From Crocinitomicaceae bacterium (GTDB lineage Bacteria > Bacteroidota > Bacteroidia > Flavobacteriales_D > Crocinitomicaceae), in NCBI GenBank assembly GCA_022447665.1, contig JAKVAQ010000005.1, positions 31,191-95,190 on the forward strand: a stretch of 64,000 nt of DNA, read 5' to 3'. Below, piece after piece: positions 52,477 to 60,180 of this stretch (positions within the stretch are counted from its first letter, which is position 1; each line of letters opens with the position of its first letter). Made by a program: the position numbers and the translations under genes. The notes beneath the pieces are model-generated. The model saw nothing but the letters and a program-made list of their open reading frames with translations. It was not told the DNA's origin and searched no databases.

Positions 52477-53900
52477 TACTGTCCAGTTCTGAAAGTACGA
52501 CCCGGATTTAAGGCTTGCTGAATTGTAAATAACGTCTTCTCTATTGATTCGTACTCCCCGTTTGGCGCCGGTCCAGGAGCAGGCGCAGCAACAATAAAAC
52601 CAGATTGATCTATCAAGAAATACTGAGGGTAAGTCTCCACCCTGAAATTTGTTAATAGCGGATCATTTTCTCCCACATATACGATATCCCAATCCATATC
52701 AGGATGATCTTTTAAGTATTGGTCGTACGTCTTTCTTTTAGCATCTGTACAAATAGAAAGGAAAGAAATATCATTGCCGTACTTCTCTTCGAGACTATCA
52801 ATAACCTTCATTTCCAATAAGCTCTGATCACTCCATGTACTGAAGAAGTTCAAGTAAACATATCTTCCCGAATAGGAGTTCCATGTTAAAGTAGAATCAT
52901 TATAGTTCACATTCAATAACGGTGCTGGAAAACCTGGTTCTAAACTAGTTAAATAATTCTTCACATTTTTGGACGCAGCGGCATCGTGAATATTCAAAGC
53001 ATGTCCTGCCAAAGAATCCAACATTACAAGCACATTTGCTTTACTTCTATTGTCATTATAAAAGAGTTTACCTAGCTTATCAATCATCACCATCTCACGT
53101 ATATCTGGTCGTTCAAGAAGTAAGTCAATTCCCATATGGCGCATTAAAAGTGTAGGACTTGCGATTTGTATTGCCCCAAACATATTGGCTTCCATTTCTG
53201 GTGGATAATCTTCAAAATCCATATGGTAGAAATTCAATACGAATTGCATGTATTGCTCATTCTCATAATAAATTGGATAAGGCTCAATATACTCAAGATA
53301 GGTGTCTAATCGGTTCTTTCCCGATTGTCCGGTAAGTGTTTGCTCTACGTCGGCAATGTTATACCGTACATGCGTCAAGAAATATTCATCCTGCACATCT
53401 TTATATTTTTCTGCAACAGAAATTTTAAACGTATCCAAACAGGTAGCTAATAAACCTGCAGCTATTTCTCTATGGTAATATGAAATAAACGTGTCAAACC
53501 AAATATTATACTGCATTATGCGGTAATTAATATCGGCAGTGTCTAAACCAAAGAAAATAAGACTTACGTGTTGATTATTAAAGCTCAATGGCTGGTCGTA
53601 AGGCTTCTCATAATAAACTTGGTAACTGGTTTTAGGTGCTAAATAAATCTCCGCTTCAGATTTTTCAATTTCCACAATCCCCTTAAGCGTGCCTTTATTG
53701 TTAAGTTCTATTCTGAAAATACTATCTTCCTTGCTCACCTCTCCCTCACCAATCACAACTCGTGTTCTTGTAATATAGTCTTGGTAAGTATAAAGTTTTA
53801 CCTTCTCACCAGCGTAATCCGGAGCATATCCAAAAAGAGTATCCTGCGCAAAACTCGCAATACTTAAAATTGATAATATGGCTATGAGGTAGTTCTTCAT
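52473..53900 (-). CDS. Exported thioredoxin-fold (TlpA-like) protein without CxxC
   Basis: Exported protein of 475 residues, signal peptide to about residue 18 (IASFAQ). The N-terminal 300 residues resemble a carboxypeptidase-like beta domain and helical region (DUF4369-like). The C-terminal 150 residues form a thioredoxin fold: NSYSGRYVYLNFFSTWSDQS, where the expected TWCxxC reads TWSDQS, so both active-site Cys are absent. PQYFLIDQSGFIVAAPAPGP has the cis-Pro. Catalytic redox activity is therefore unlikely; it may be a chaperone or binding protein. The gene ends convergently with the hydrolase (4-base overlap) and overlaps coaD by 4 bases. Confidence 0.75.
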   Translation of the reverse strand: MKNYLIAILSILSIASFAQDTLFGYAPDYAGEKVKLYTYQDYITRTRVVIGEGEVSKEDSIFRIELNNKGTLKGIVEIEKSEAEIYLAPKTSYQVYYEKPYDQPLSFNNQHVSLIFFGLDTADINYRIMQYNIWFDTFISYYHREIAAGLLATCLDTFKISVAEKYKDVQDEYFLTHVRYNIADVEQTLTGQSGKNRLDTYLEYIEPYPIYYENEQYMQFVLNFYHMDFEDYPPEMEANMFGAIQIASPTLLMRHMGIDLLLERPDIREMVMIDKLGKLFYNDNRSKANVLVMLDSLAGHALNIHDAAASKNVKNYLTSLEPGFPAPLLNVNYNDSTLTWNSYSGRYVYLNFFSTWSDQSLLEMKVIDSLEEKYGNDISFLSICTDAKRKTYDQYLKDHPDMDWDIVYVGENDPLLTNFRVETYPQYFLIDQSGFIVAAPAPGPAPNGEYESIEKTLFTIQQALNPGRTFRTGQY

Positions 53901-54367
53901 TTCTTATTTATAACTAGCACTTCTTGCTTGGTTACATATGAAGCAATGTTCGCGCCATTTTTGTACAACTCACGTACTATCGAAGATGAAATCATGGCTT
54001 TGGATGGATCGGCCAATAAGAAAACGGTCTCAATTCCGGTCATATCCTTATTCATATTGGCAATGGCTCTTTCATATTCCAAGTCCACCACATTTCGAAT
54101 CCCGCGCAATAAAAAATTGGCATTTTGCTCTTTACAAAGATTTACCGTTAAGCCCTTAAACTGTGCAACCTTTACACGTTCCTCATCTTTGTAAATGGCA
54201 TTTATATGTGCCAATCTACTTTCAGTGGTAAACATGTATTTCTTGCTCTCATTTACCCCTAAGGCCACAATAATTTCATCAAAAATATCGAGCCCGCGGT
54301 CAACGATTTCTTGATGACCAACAGTAAATGGGTCGTAAGAGCCTGGAAAAACGGCAATTTTCTTCAT
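53897..54367 (-). CDS. coaD: Pantetheine-phosphate adenylyltransferase
   Basis: Coenzyme A synthesis enzyme, adding AMP to 4'-phosphopantetheine to form dephospho-CoA. At 156 residues it has normal length. MKKIAVFPGSYDPFTVGHQE includes the TxGH nucleotide-binding site (16-19); FLLRGIRNVVDLEYE carries the conserved RGxR; and MISSSIVRELYKNGANI is the SSSxVRE motif. No membrane segment. It precedes the exported thioredoxin-fold gene and overlaps it by 4 bases, an arrangement that looks incidental. Confidence 0.95.
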   Translation of the reverse strand: MKKIAVFPGSYDPFTVGHQEIVDRGLDIFDEIIVALGVNESKKYMFTTESRLAHINAIYKDEERVKVAQFKGLTVNLCKEQNANFLLRGIRNVVDLEYERAIANMNKDMTGIETVFLLADPSKAMISSSIVRELYKNGANIASYVTKQEVLVINKK

Positions 54368-54409
54368 AATATAAAGGTACGTAAAAAGGGGGGCTTAGGT
54401 TTTATTATT

Positions 54410-54440
54410 CCCCTTTGGAGGGGGATTGAGGGGGAGGACT
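54410..54440 (+). repeat. Dispersed GC-rich repeat element, copy 1
   Basis: CCCCTTTGGAGGGGGATTGA (54410-54429) is followed by GGGGGAGGACT. Copy 2, at 56751-56812 on the opposite strand, has the same two parts. G-rich palindromic elements of this style occur widely in Bacteroidota genomes, and the composition stands out from the AT-rich surroundings. Confidence 0.7.
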
Positions 54441-54533
54441 GGGCAAATACCGCTTGGGCGGCACCACGCTTTACGCTGTAGTTTATTCCCTTATCGTCAT
54501 AAAGCTGCCGCTCCAATCGTTTTCGCGGAAATC

Positions 54534-55445
54534 TTACCGAATAAAAACTTTCAAGCTTTGGGAATCTGATCCAGAACTTACATTTAAACAATAAATCCCA
54601 GATGAAAAATGAGAAACATCGATTTCTATGATGCCATTCACATTGGGCCAAAAGTTTAGTACCTCGCCATCTACAGAAATTAATCTTAAATCTAATGATT
54701 CAGTTGGCAAGCTCACAATCAATTGCTGATTATGTTGGTCAACATAAGCTGTAAAATCGAATTCGCTCTTTTTTTCAAATCCTAGATTTAATGCACATCC
54801 ACCACTCAAGTATTCATAATCCCAAGTTGAGGTTGTGCCTTTTCCATAGCATAACAAATGATAACTAAAACCTATGCCCTGACAGTAATTAAGAAACATA
54901 TGACCGGCCGAAAAACCTGGCTCACTTAAATGACCAATTCCTTCAAAAATAATTGGCCCATTCAGACTATCTAAATACAAGGTCCTGTGGTATTCACCTC
55001 CTACTAATATTGAATCTACTTTTTGAATCGTATCCGTCATCATCCAACATTCCGAAACTGTACCAATTTCATCACCCACTTCCAAATCATAGTTCACTAA
55101 TAAACTATCCACTTCATCGGTCATGTCGAAATAATAAATCGCCCTTCCTTCTTGCCGAACATATATTTGAGTTGGTTCATCAATACTTTCATCTTCAGAA
55201 CCAGGAACTAAATCATAATCTACATAGCCTCTTTTGAAAATTCTTTGATAGGAATTTCCTCCAGCTAATGTATCACCATTGATATAATAAACGAAGTACT
55301 GGGTAGAAGGATTCGGTGGGCTCGACCATTGATCCGAATCATAAATTGAGCAATGCCATTTTGGGTTGTCAGAAAAATAATCTGGTGTTTGAGCTAAAAC
55401 TGTCAAACCAACCAATAAGATCAATATGAATCCTAATATTCTCAT
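54534..55445 (-). CDS. T9SS-sorted secreted protein
   Basis: Exported protein of 303 residues. Signal peptide MRILGFILILLVGLTVLAQT. The mature part (acidic, Cys-containing: KWHCSIYDSDQWSS, CWMMTDTIQ, CQGIGFSYHLLCYGKGTTST) is not recognised; such sequences are typical of the small, surface-exposed T9SS cargo. The C-terminus (FDFTAYVDQHNQQLIVSL, IEIDVSHFSSGIYCLNVSSG, SLKVFIR) is a type A sorting domain, although the YPNP motif is degenerate. The start codon shares a base with the stop of the preceding gene. The pair is flanked by the inverted repeat elements. Confidence 0.7.
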   Translation of the reverse strand: MRILGFILILLVGLTVLAQTPDYFSDNPKWHCSIYDSDQWSSPPNPSTQYFVYYINGDTLAGGNSYQRIFKRGYVDYDLVPGSEDESIDEPTQIYVRQEGRAIYYFDMTDEVDSLLVNYDLEVGDEIGTVSECWMMTDTIQKVDSILVGGEYHRTLYLDSLNGPIIFEGIGHLSEPGFSAGHMFLNYCQGIGFSYHLLCYGKGTTSTWDYEYLSGGCALNLGFEKKSEFDFTAYVDQHNQQLIVSLPTESLDLRLISVDGEVLNFWPNVNGIIEIDVSHFSSGIYCLNVSSGSDSQSLKVFIR

Positions 55446-56647
55446 TATTCTACTACCATACTTTTGGTTTGCACCTCACCATCTACAATTAAAGAATAAT
55501 AATAAATACCTGGCGCCCATCCAGATGTATTTACTTCAATTCTATTTTTGCCTTGCATTAAATTTTCTTTTTCAATTGTATAAACCTTTTGACCTAATTG
55601 GTTTTCGATTTCCAGCATCACATCAGCGTTTTGCGAGAGTTCGAAGGGTATAGATGTTGAGCCTGTCGAAGGGTTCGGGTAGGATTGGCTAAGATAGAAT
55701 GATGTGATAGCAATCTCAGGTACGCTTCCAAAACATATTCCGTGAGGGTATTCAATTACAACTTCAAAGTTTGGTACTCTATAAAAGTTTGGTGTTGGTT
55801 CTCCAAAATCATTAACAAAAAAGGCGGAATTCTCCTCTGCCATTTGAGACAGACTAAGTTCAGGAGTTTCAAAATAAGAGTACAAAACAATCAAAACTAT
55901 TTCTCCTGCAGCAAACTCGGCACCTTCGTAAAATGGAATAATGTAATCCAATTCTTCGGAATCACATGTGAATTCTTCGCTCTCCAAAACCAATTCAAAC
56001 AAGGAAGTAGTTGTATCAAGTTTGTAAACTATAACTACACCCTCATAAAACAAACCAATTGTATCTTCAAGCAAATTACCTAAAACAGCCCCAATACAAA
56101 TATCTTCTTGACACTCAAACAAAATTCCAACTCCAGCACCACCCATTAAAGGAAGAGAATCACTAGGTGAGACTGTTTCATATTGCACGCCATCAGATCT
56201 AGACATATAATAATTAGTCACTTCAATTGCTATACTTATCGAATCATTTGAAGAAACCTCATCAACAGAATCTGAACTAACATAATATAGAAATTCGTAA
56301 TCGTATTCGGCATTTTCAAATTCATACGAAGATCCTATAACCAGCGAATCCGTTTGACCGGAAAGAATATCGATGCTATCACTGGTGAAAGTTTCAATCA
56401 GTGCTCCATCTTTCCAAACTTCTGTGGTTAGATGGCAATTCGTAAGATCATTTACTCCAACATTGGTAATTAAAGCGGAAAACTCAACCGGACTTAAATG
56501 ATAAGTAGAATGCTTATAATACGTCAATCCATGCTCAAAATACCCGCCCACTCCTGTACGATGAAAGACAGAATCAATGGCCAAGTCATTGGCTTGAGAA
56601 AAAGATAAAACAGGAAATAATAAAATAGAAAGTAAGAGTGTTTTCAT
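55445..56647 (-). CDS. T9SS-sorted secreted protein, first of a two-gene unit
   Basis: Exported protein of 400 residues. Signal peptide MKTLLLSILLFPVLSFSQA. A CARDB-like or beta-sandwich region (EFSALITNVGVNDLTNC, TTEVWKDGALIETFTSD) is followed by an unrecognised region with CQEDICIGAVLGNLLEDTIG. The C-terminal 80 residues are a textbook type A sorting domain: SQSYPNPSTGSTSIPFELSQ, IENQLGQKVYT, WAPGIYYYSLI and TKSMVVE. The stretch encoding YPNPSTGS coincides with a copy of the dispersed CCTTCGACAGGCTCA repeat. Its start at 56647 is well placed, with about 160 bases of leader before the next gene. Confidence 0.8.
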   Translation of the reverse strand: MKTLLLSILLFPVLSFSQANDLAIDSVFHRTGVGGYFEHGLTYYKHSTYHLSPVEFSALITNVGVNDLTNCHLTTEVWKDGALIETFTSDSIDILSGQTDSLVIGSSYEFENAEYDYEFLYYVSSDSVDEVSSNDSISIAIEVTNYYMSRSDGVQYETVSPSDSLPLMGGAGVGILFECQEDICIGAVLGNLLEDTIGLFYEGVVIVYKLDTTTSLFELVLESEEFTCDSEELDYIIPFYEGAEFAAGEIVLIVLYSYFETPELSLSQMAEENSAFFVNDFGEPTPNFYRVPNFEVVIEYPHGICFGSVPEIAITSFYLSQSYPNPSTGSTSIPFELSQNADVMLEIENQLGQKVYTIEKENLMQGKNRIEVNTSGWAPGIYYYSLIVDGEVQTKSMVVE

Positions 56648-56750
56648 AGATGTCGCATTTGGGTTAGTGCTAATCTATGTTATTCTTATATCACTTCTTA
56701 TTGCAGATGATTTAAGTGTGGGGATTGATGAGGGAACGGTTGACTTTTCG

Positions 56751-56812
56751 ATAGTCCTCCCCCTTTCACTGCCTTTTCTGCGGCAGTTCATTCCCCCTCC
56801 AAAGGGGGAGAG
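56751..56812 (-). repeat. Dispersed GC-rich repeat element, copy 2 (with insertion)
   Basis: Read on the minus strand: CCCCTTTGGAGGGGGAATGA (56809-56790), a 23-base insertion with ACTGCC and GGCAGT arms, then GGGGGAGGACT. Copy 1 lacks the insertion. The element ends 2 bases before the stop of the DUF2279-like gene. Confidence 0.7.
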
Positions 56813-56813
56813 A

Positions 56814-57740
56814 TTAGAAATAAAACGGCTTAAACCCTACGCCGTTCTGTGAGAATTCCAAAGCTGGAAAAGGAACCTTTACATAATTCAAGGCTCGAAA
56901 CAATAATTTTAATCCTCGAGATTCAGTTGGAATTTTTTCAAAGTCCACATCCAAGGAAAGATAATATTGGCGGAAAGGAGTAAAAGACAAAGTAGATGTT
57001 CCATCATCATACACATAAGTACTTCCATCTCCAATTAAATGATTGTGAATACTATAGCCCGCAGCAATTGTAATCCACTCTGGAATCTTACTCTCTTTAT
57101 TCGCAATAACCCAAGGGTTAAAACTCAACCAATACGTTTGACCATTATAATCTTTAAGCAGACGGGTTGAAAACGAATTCCCGAGGACATTTGGGCGGTA
57201 TTCTGACAAACCAGAGTTAGAAAAAGAGAATTTCAATTTTATACGTTGGTCATTCCAAAAATACTCTTGACTTGTATAGATTGCCGAGCCAAGAAAATTC
57301 GCACCAAGATCTGACCAGGAAAATCCCCAAGCTTCATTGTAGGCATCTAAAAATTCAAAGGTGCTTAAATAAGCAAAGCCCAGAGAACCCCCGATAATGG
57401 CCGATTTCTTATGATCGACTCCACTCCACTCGTATAAATCTCCTGCTAACCGCGAAAAAGTCCAACCAGAATAAGCATGCCCCATTTTATCCATTTGCAT
57501 CCACTCTCTTGAATCATCAAAAAACTGAAAGCTTGACTTTTCAAAGTCTTTATACCACACATACTGTAATGCCAATGTAGAACCAATCCAACCACTCCCA
57601 TAAAAGATAGAAGTACCAATGGCCCGTCCTTTATTAAACGAGTCTGCCGGTTCTAAAAAGGTTCCTTCAACAGGTTTTGGAGGAGCTTGTTGAAAACCTA
57701 TGGAAGAAATAAAAAATAATGTGATTAATAATGATCGCAA
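56814..57740 (-). CDS. DUF2279-like (YfiM-related) protein
   Basis: Protein of 308 residues with an N-terminal signal (MRSLLITLFFISSIGFQQ). The central part has WMQMDKMGHAYSGWTFSRLA, GSLGFAYLSTFEFLDAYNEA and WGFSWSDLGANFLGSAIYTS, a pattern I know from YfiM/DUF2279 family proteins (membrane-associated with conserved Asp and His). The C-terminus is beta-rich (YYLSLDVDFEKIP, FPALEFSQNGVGFKPFYF). Outer-membrane location is likely. Family assignment is from memory; the function is unknown in the family. Confidence 0.7.
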   Translation of the reverse strand: MRSLLITLFFISSIGFQQAPPKPVEGTFLEPADSFNKGRAIGTSIFYGSGWIGSTLALQYVWYKDFEKSSFQFFDDSREWMQMDKMGHAYSGWTFSRLAGDLYEWSGVDHKKSAIIGGSLGFAYLSTFEFLDAYNEAWGFSWSDLGANFLGSAIYTSQEYFWNDQRIKLKFSFSNSGLSEYRPNVLGNSFSTRLLKDYNGQTYWLSFNPWVIANKESKIPEWITIAAGYSIHNHLIGDGSTYVYDDGTSTLSFTPFRQYYLSLDVDFEKIPTESRGLKLLFRALNYVKVPFPALEFSQNGVGFKPFYF

Positions 57741-57872
57741 ACCGTTATTTTAGGATAAAAGTAGGGAATATTCACGCATATCCCGAACAAAGTCTAGTTA
57801 ATAAAATTGAAGGAGTTAATATTAAATTCAAACTAGGTAAACTAACTTAAAGACTATATTTTAGAATCATAT

Positions 57873-59210
57873 ATGGCGAAGAAAAAATCCGCTAAAAAAA
57901 TATTTGTACTTGACACTTCAGTACTACTTTTTGACCATCAATCCATAAATAACTTTGAAGAACATGACGTAGTAATCCCGATTACAGTTCTTGAAGAATT
58001 AGACAACTTTAAAATCGGTAACGATACCAAAAACTTCCAGGCAAGAGAGATAATTCGTGCATTGGATAAATTGTCCGGAGCTGCTGGTCTAAACAATTGG
58101 GTGAAGCTCGGCAAAGGAAAAGGATCGTTAAAAGTCTCTATGTCGTCACAAATTGGGGATACTGATGCCGAGGCCATTTACGGAAGAGGTAAAAACGACC
58201 ATAAGATTCTTAACGCAGCTCTTTCTGTTAAGAATGAAGAAAAGGCAAAAGAAGTAATTCTTGTTACGAAGGATATTAACCTAAGGCTTAAAGCAAAGGG
58301 AATGGGACTTCGTTCAGAGGATTATGAAACTGGTAAGGTAAAGGACGTTGAACACGTTTCTGAAGGTTTCCCTACCATTGAAGGAATCGACTCTAAAATC
58401 ATTTCTGAGCTTTATAAAAAAGGAAGAATTGAAGAAAGCGGACTTATAGGCGATAGGAAAATTGCTAATGGGTATTACATTCTTAAAAATGGTTCTTCGG
58501 AATCAGTGCTCAGCCGTTATAATGCCAAGGAAGACCTGATTGAAAAAGTAGAAAAAGAATATGTGTACGGCGTAAAACCAAGAAACGCAGAGCAAGCCTT
58601 TGCGGCAAATGCACTTACTAACCCAAGAATCAAACTAGTGGCCTTACAAGGAGTTGCTGGAACAGGTAAAACATTATTGGCGCTGGCATCAGCGCTCGAA
58701 CAAAGAAATCACTACAATCAAATCATCCTCGCAAGACCAATTATTCCATTAAGCAATAGAGATATTGGTTTCCTCCCGGGCGATGCTGAAGATAAAATAT
58801 CGCCCTACATGCAGCCGCTTTGGGACAACCTTAAATTCATAAAAAGCCAATTCAAACCTGGTGAGAGAAAAGCGAAGGCTCTGGAAGACATGGAAGAAGC
58901 CGGTGAATTGTCTATTACCGCGCTTGCGTTTATTCGTGGACGTTCCCTATCTAACGTAATGTTCATTATTGACGAGGCCCAGAACCTTTCTCCTCACGAA
59001 GTAAAAACAATTATTACCCGTGCCGGCGAAGGAACTAAAGTGGTGTTTACAGGTGATATCAACCAGATTGACACGCCTTATATGGATGAAGAAAGTAATG
59101 GACTAACTTACCTTATTGACCGTTTAAAAGGACATGATTTATTTGCCCATATTAAACTTGAAAAAGGTGAACGTTCTGAACTTGCTAACCTGGCAAACGA
59201 GCTACTGTAA
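57873..59210 (+). CDS. PhoH-family protein with PIN domain
   Basis: Protein of 445 residues. The N-terminal half (about 8-170) is a PIN-type RNase domain: FVLDTSVLLFDHQSINNF, VVIPITVLEELDNFKIG and DTDAEAIYGRGKNDHKILN, with the acidic residues Asp13 and the downstream D present. The C-terminal half is a PhoH-like ATPase: QGVAGTGKTLLALASAL (Walker A 260-267), ARPIIPLSNRDIGFLPGDAE, VMFIIDEAQNLSPHE (Walker B) and TGDINQIDTPYMDEESNGL. This YlaK/PhoH2-type fusion acts as an RNA-unwinding or RNA-cutting enzyme. It is transcribed away from the DUF2279-like gene. Confidence 0.93.
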   Translation: MAKKKSAKKIFVLDTSVLLFDHQSINNFEEHDVVIPITVLEELDNFKIGNDTKNFQAREIIRALDKLSGAAGLNNWVKLGKGKGSLKVSMSSQIGDTDAEAIYGRGKNDHKILNAALSVKNEEKAKEVILVTKDINLRLKAKGMGLRSEDYETGKVKDVEHVSEGFPTIEGIDSKIISELYKKGRIEESGLIGDRKIANGYYILKNGSSESVLSRYNAKEDLIEKVEKEYVYGVKPRNAEQAFAANALTNPRIKLVALQGVAGTGKTLLALASALEQRNHYNQIILARPIIPLSNRDIGFLPGDAEDKISPYMQPLWDNLKFIKSQFKPGERKAKALEDMEEAGELSITALAFIRGRSLSNVMFIIDEAQNLSPHEVKTIITRAGEGTKVVFTGDINQIDTPYMDEESNGLTYLIDRLKGHDLFAHIKLEKGERSELANLANELL

Positions 59211-59216
59211 TTTGAC

Positions 59217-59969
59217 ATGAGAGGCGCTCTTGTATTAATACTTGACACCCTCTTTTCGGCTGGATTAATTTGGTATCTACTCAGTGAAAGTAATATTGGT
59301 GCTGGAGATGTAATACTTCTTTACTGCCTTGAAAACTTCTACATGATTGCCGCCTTCGCTGTATTAGGATTGCCCATTTTCTATTTTTTCAGAACGCGAA
59401 TACGAAATCGATCAAGTTCTCCAGATGATGTGCCCTTTCATAAATTTTATGGAAGTGTTTTATTAATGACCCTTGGATTCCTCATTTTCGGCACCTTGAT
59501 TATTGTTATTCTCGACGAAATTTGCATTGGTTTTTTCATTGAATATTTCAAATCTTCTGGATACCATATTCCTTCTCTAGAAATCTTAGATACAGAAGAG
59601 CTTTTCTTCCAGGACGGCCCTAGAGAAGCCATGTCGGATTATTTTCTAGTAAGTACTGAATACCTACTCGTATTTTTTGGAGTTCGTTATTTCATAGAAC
59701 TTGTTATGCTTTATATACACAGCGGTAGTTTTCACAAATTCAATATTTCAGATTTCCAATTCAAAGGTGTTTATTACATCGCTGCCCATGCTTTCACAGG
59801 GCCTGTAATTGCATTGTTCTGCATGTTGGTGGTTGTAATTCTGACCGCAATTTTTGGAACTCAAGGTTGGATTATTTTCGGAGTCCTCATTTCATTTAAA
59901 GTACTCACTGGATTAGTGATGTGGGGCATGATCACCTTAATTGATTCAACTTCAGAGGAAAATAACTAA
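59217..59969 (+). CDS. DUF6498-type membrane protein
   Basis: Polytopic membrane protein of 250 residues with about six helices (1-24, 35-60, 78-106, 140-165, 190-215, 220-245). LYCLENFYMIAAFAVLGLPI and FMCMLVVV-like GPVIALFCMLVVVILTAIFG are typical of a family I recall as DUF6498. It starts 6 bases after the PhoH stop and may be co-transcribed with it. Its ATG at 59217 is preceded by a weak purine stretch. Function unknown. Confidence 0.65.
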   Translation: MRGALVLILDTLFSAGLIWYLLSESNIGAGDVILLYCLENFYMIAAFAVLGLPIFYFFRTRIRNRSSSPDDVPFHKFYGSVLLMTLGFLIFGTLIIVILDEICIGFFIEYFKSSGYHIPSLEILDTEELFFQDGPREAMSDYFLVSTEYLLVFFGVRYFIELVMLYIHSGSFHKFNISDFQFKGVYYIAAHAFTGPVIALFCMLVVVILTAIFGTQGWIIFGVLISFKVLTGLVMWGMITLIDSTSEENN

Positions 59970-60024
59970 ATCGAGTTTTTTTGATAAATCACTTTTTTGA
60001 ATTTTTCATTGGCATAAATTATGC

Positions 60025-60032
60025 TACATTTG
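60025..60032 (+). promoter_or_regulatory. Putative -7 promoter box of the phhA leader transcript
   Basis: TACATTTG fits TAnnTTTG exactly and lies 6 bases before the leader-peptide ATG at 60039. No TTTG box at the ideal -33 distance was seen. Confidence 0.55.
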
Positions 60033-60051
60033 TTCTGTATGAACAGAACAA
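60030..60051. promoter_or_regulatory. Perfect 9-bp palindrome over the phhA leader promoter and start
   Basis: TTGTTCTGT (60030-60038) and ACAGAACAA (60043-60051) flank a 4-base spacer ATGA that contains the leader ATG. It overlaps the last bases of the -7 box and the probable transcription start, so it could be an operator for a dimeric regulator or a 5' hairpin of the leader RNA. Confidence 0.6.
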
Positions 60052-60095
60052 TGAATACCTGTTACTATTACAACTTCACTCCAGAAGCTGTATAA
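60039..60095 (+). CDS. Leader peptide of the phhA attenuator
   Basis: An 18-codon ORF, MNRTMNTCYYYNFTPEAV, begins at ATG 60039 (a second ATG lies at 60051) and ends at TAA 60093-60095. Codons 9-11 are Tyr (60063-60071) and codon 13 is Phe (60075-60077), an exceptional density for so short a peptide. It stands between a promoter box and a terminator hairpin, 85 bases before the Phe hydroxylase gene. In classical attenuation such codons make the ribosome stall when the cognate tRNA is uncharged. It is too short for standard gene finders. Confidence 0.8.
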   Translation: MNRTMNTCYYYNFTPEAV

Positions 60096-60146
60096 ATAGG
60101 TATTGTACTATATTTTTTAAACCGGCTTCGAAAGAGCCGGTTTTTT
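60074..60146 (+). promoter_or_regulatory. Transcription attenuator controlling phhA
   Basis: Terminator: AAACCGGCT (60119-60127) pairs with AGCCGGTTT (60135-60143), loop TCGAAAG, T-run to 60146. Antiterminator: GAAGCTG (60084-60090, the last leader codons) pairs with CGGCTTC (60123-60129), seven pairs including one G-T, which removes seven bases of the terminator's 5' arm. A weak CTTC/GAAG hairpin (60074-60077 with 60084-60087) may serve as the 1:2 structure. A ribosome stalled at the Tyr codons would leave GAAGCTG free (antitermination); one reaching the stop codon would cover it (termination). Regulation by charged tRNA-Tyr, and perhaps tRNA-Phe, is inferred from this geometry. Confidence 0.75.
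60119..60146 (+). terminator. Rho-independent terminator arm of the attenuator
   Basis: A 9-bp GC-containing stem (60119-60127 with 60135-60143) is followed by six T (60141-60146), 35 bases before the phhA start. It can end transcripts from the leader promoter before phhA. Confidence 0.9.
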
Positions 60147-60180
60147 GTTTTCCACTCCTTCGAAGCATAATTTTTAAGTG

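Noticed and set aside
54364..54651. ORF between coaD and the T9SS gene
   Set aside because: It reads through the GC-rich repeat and overlaps the end of the T9SS gene in the wrong frame; no family.
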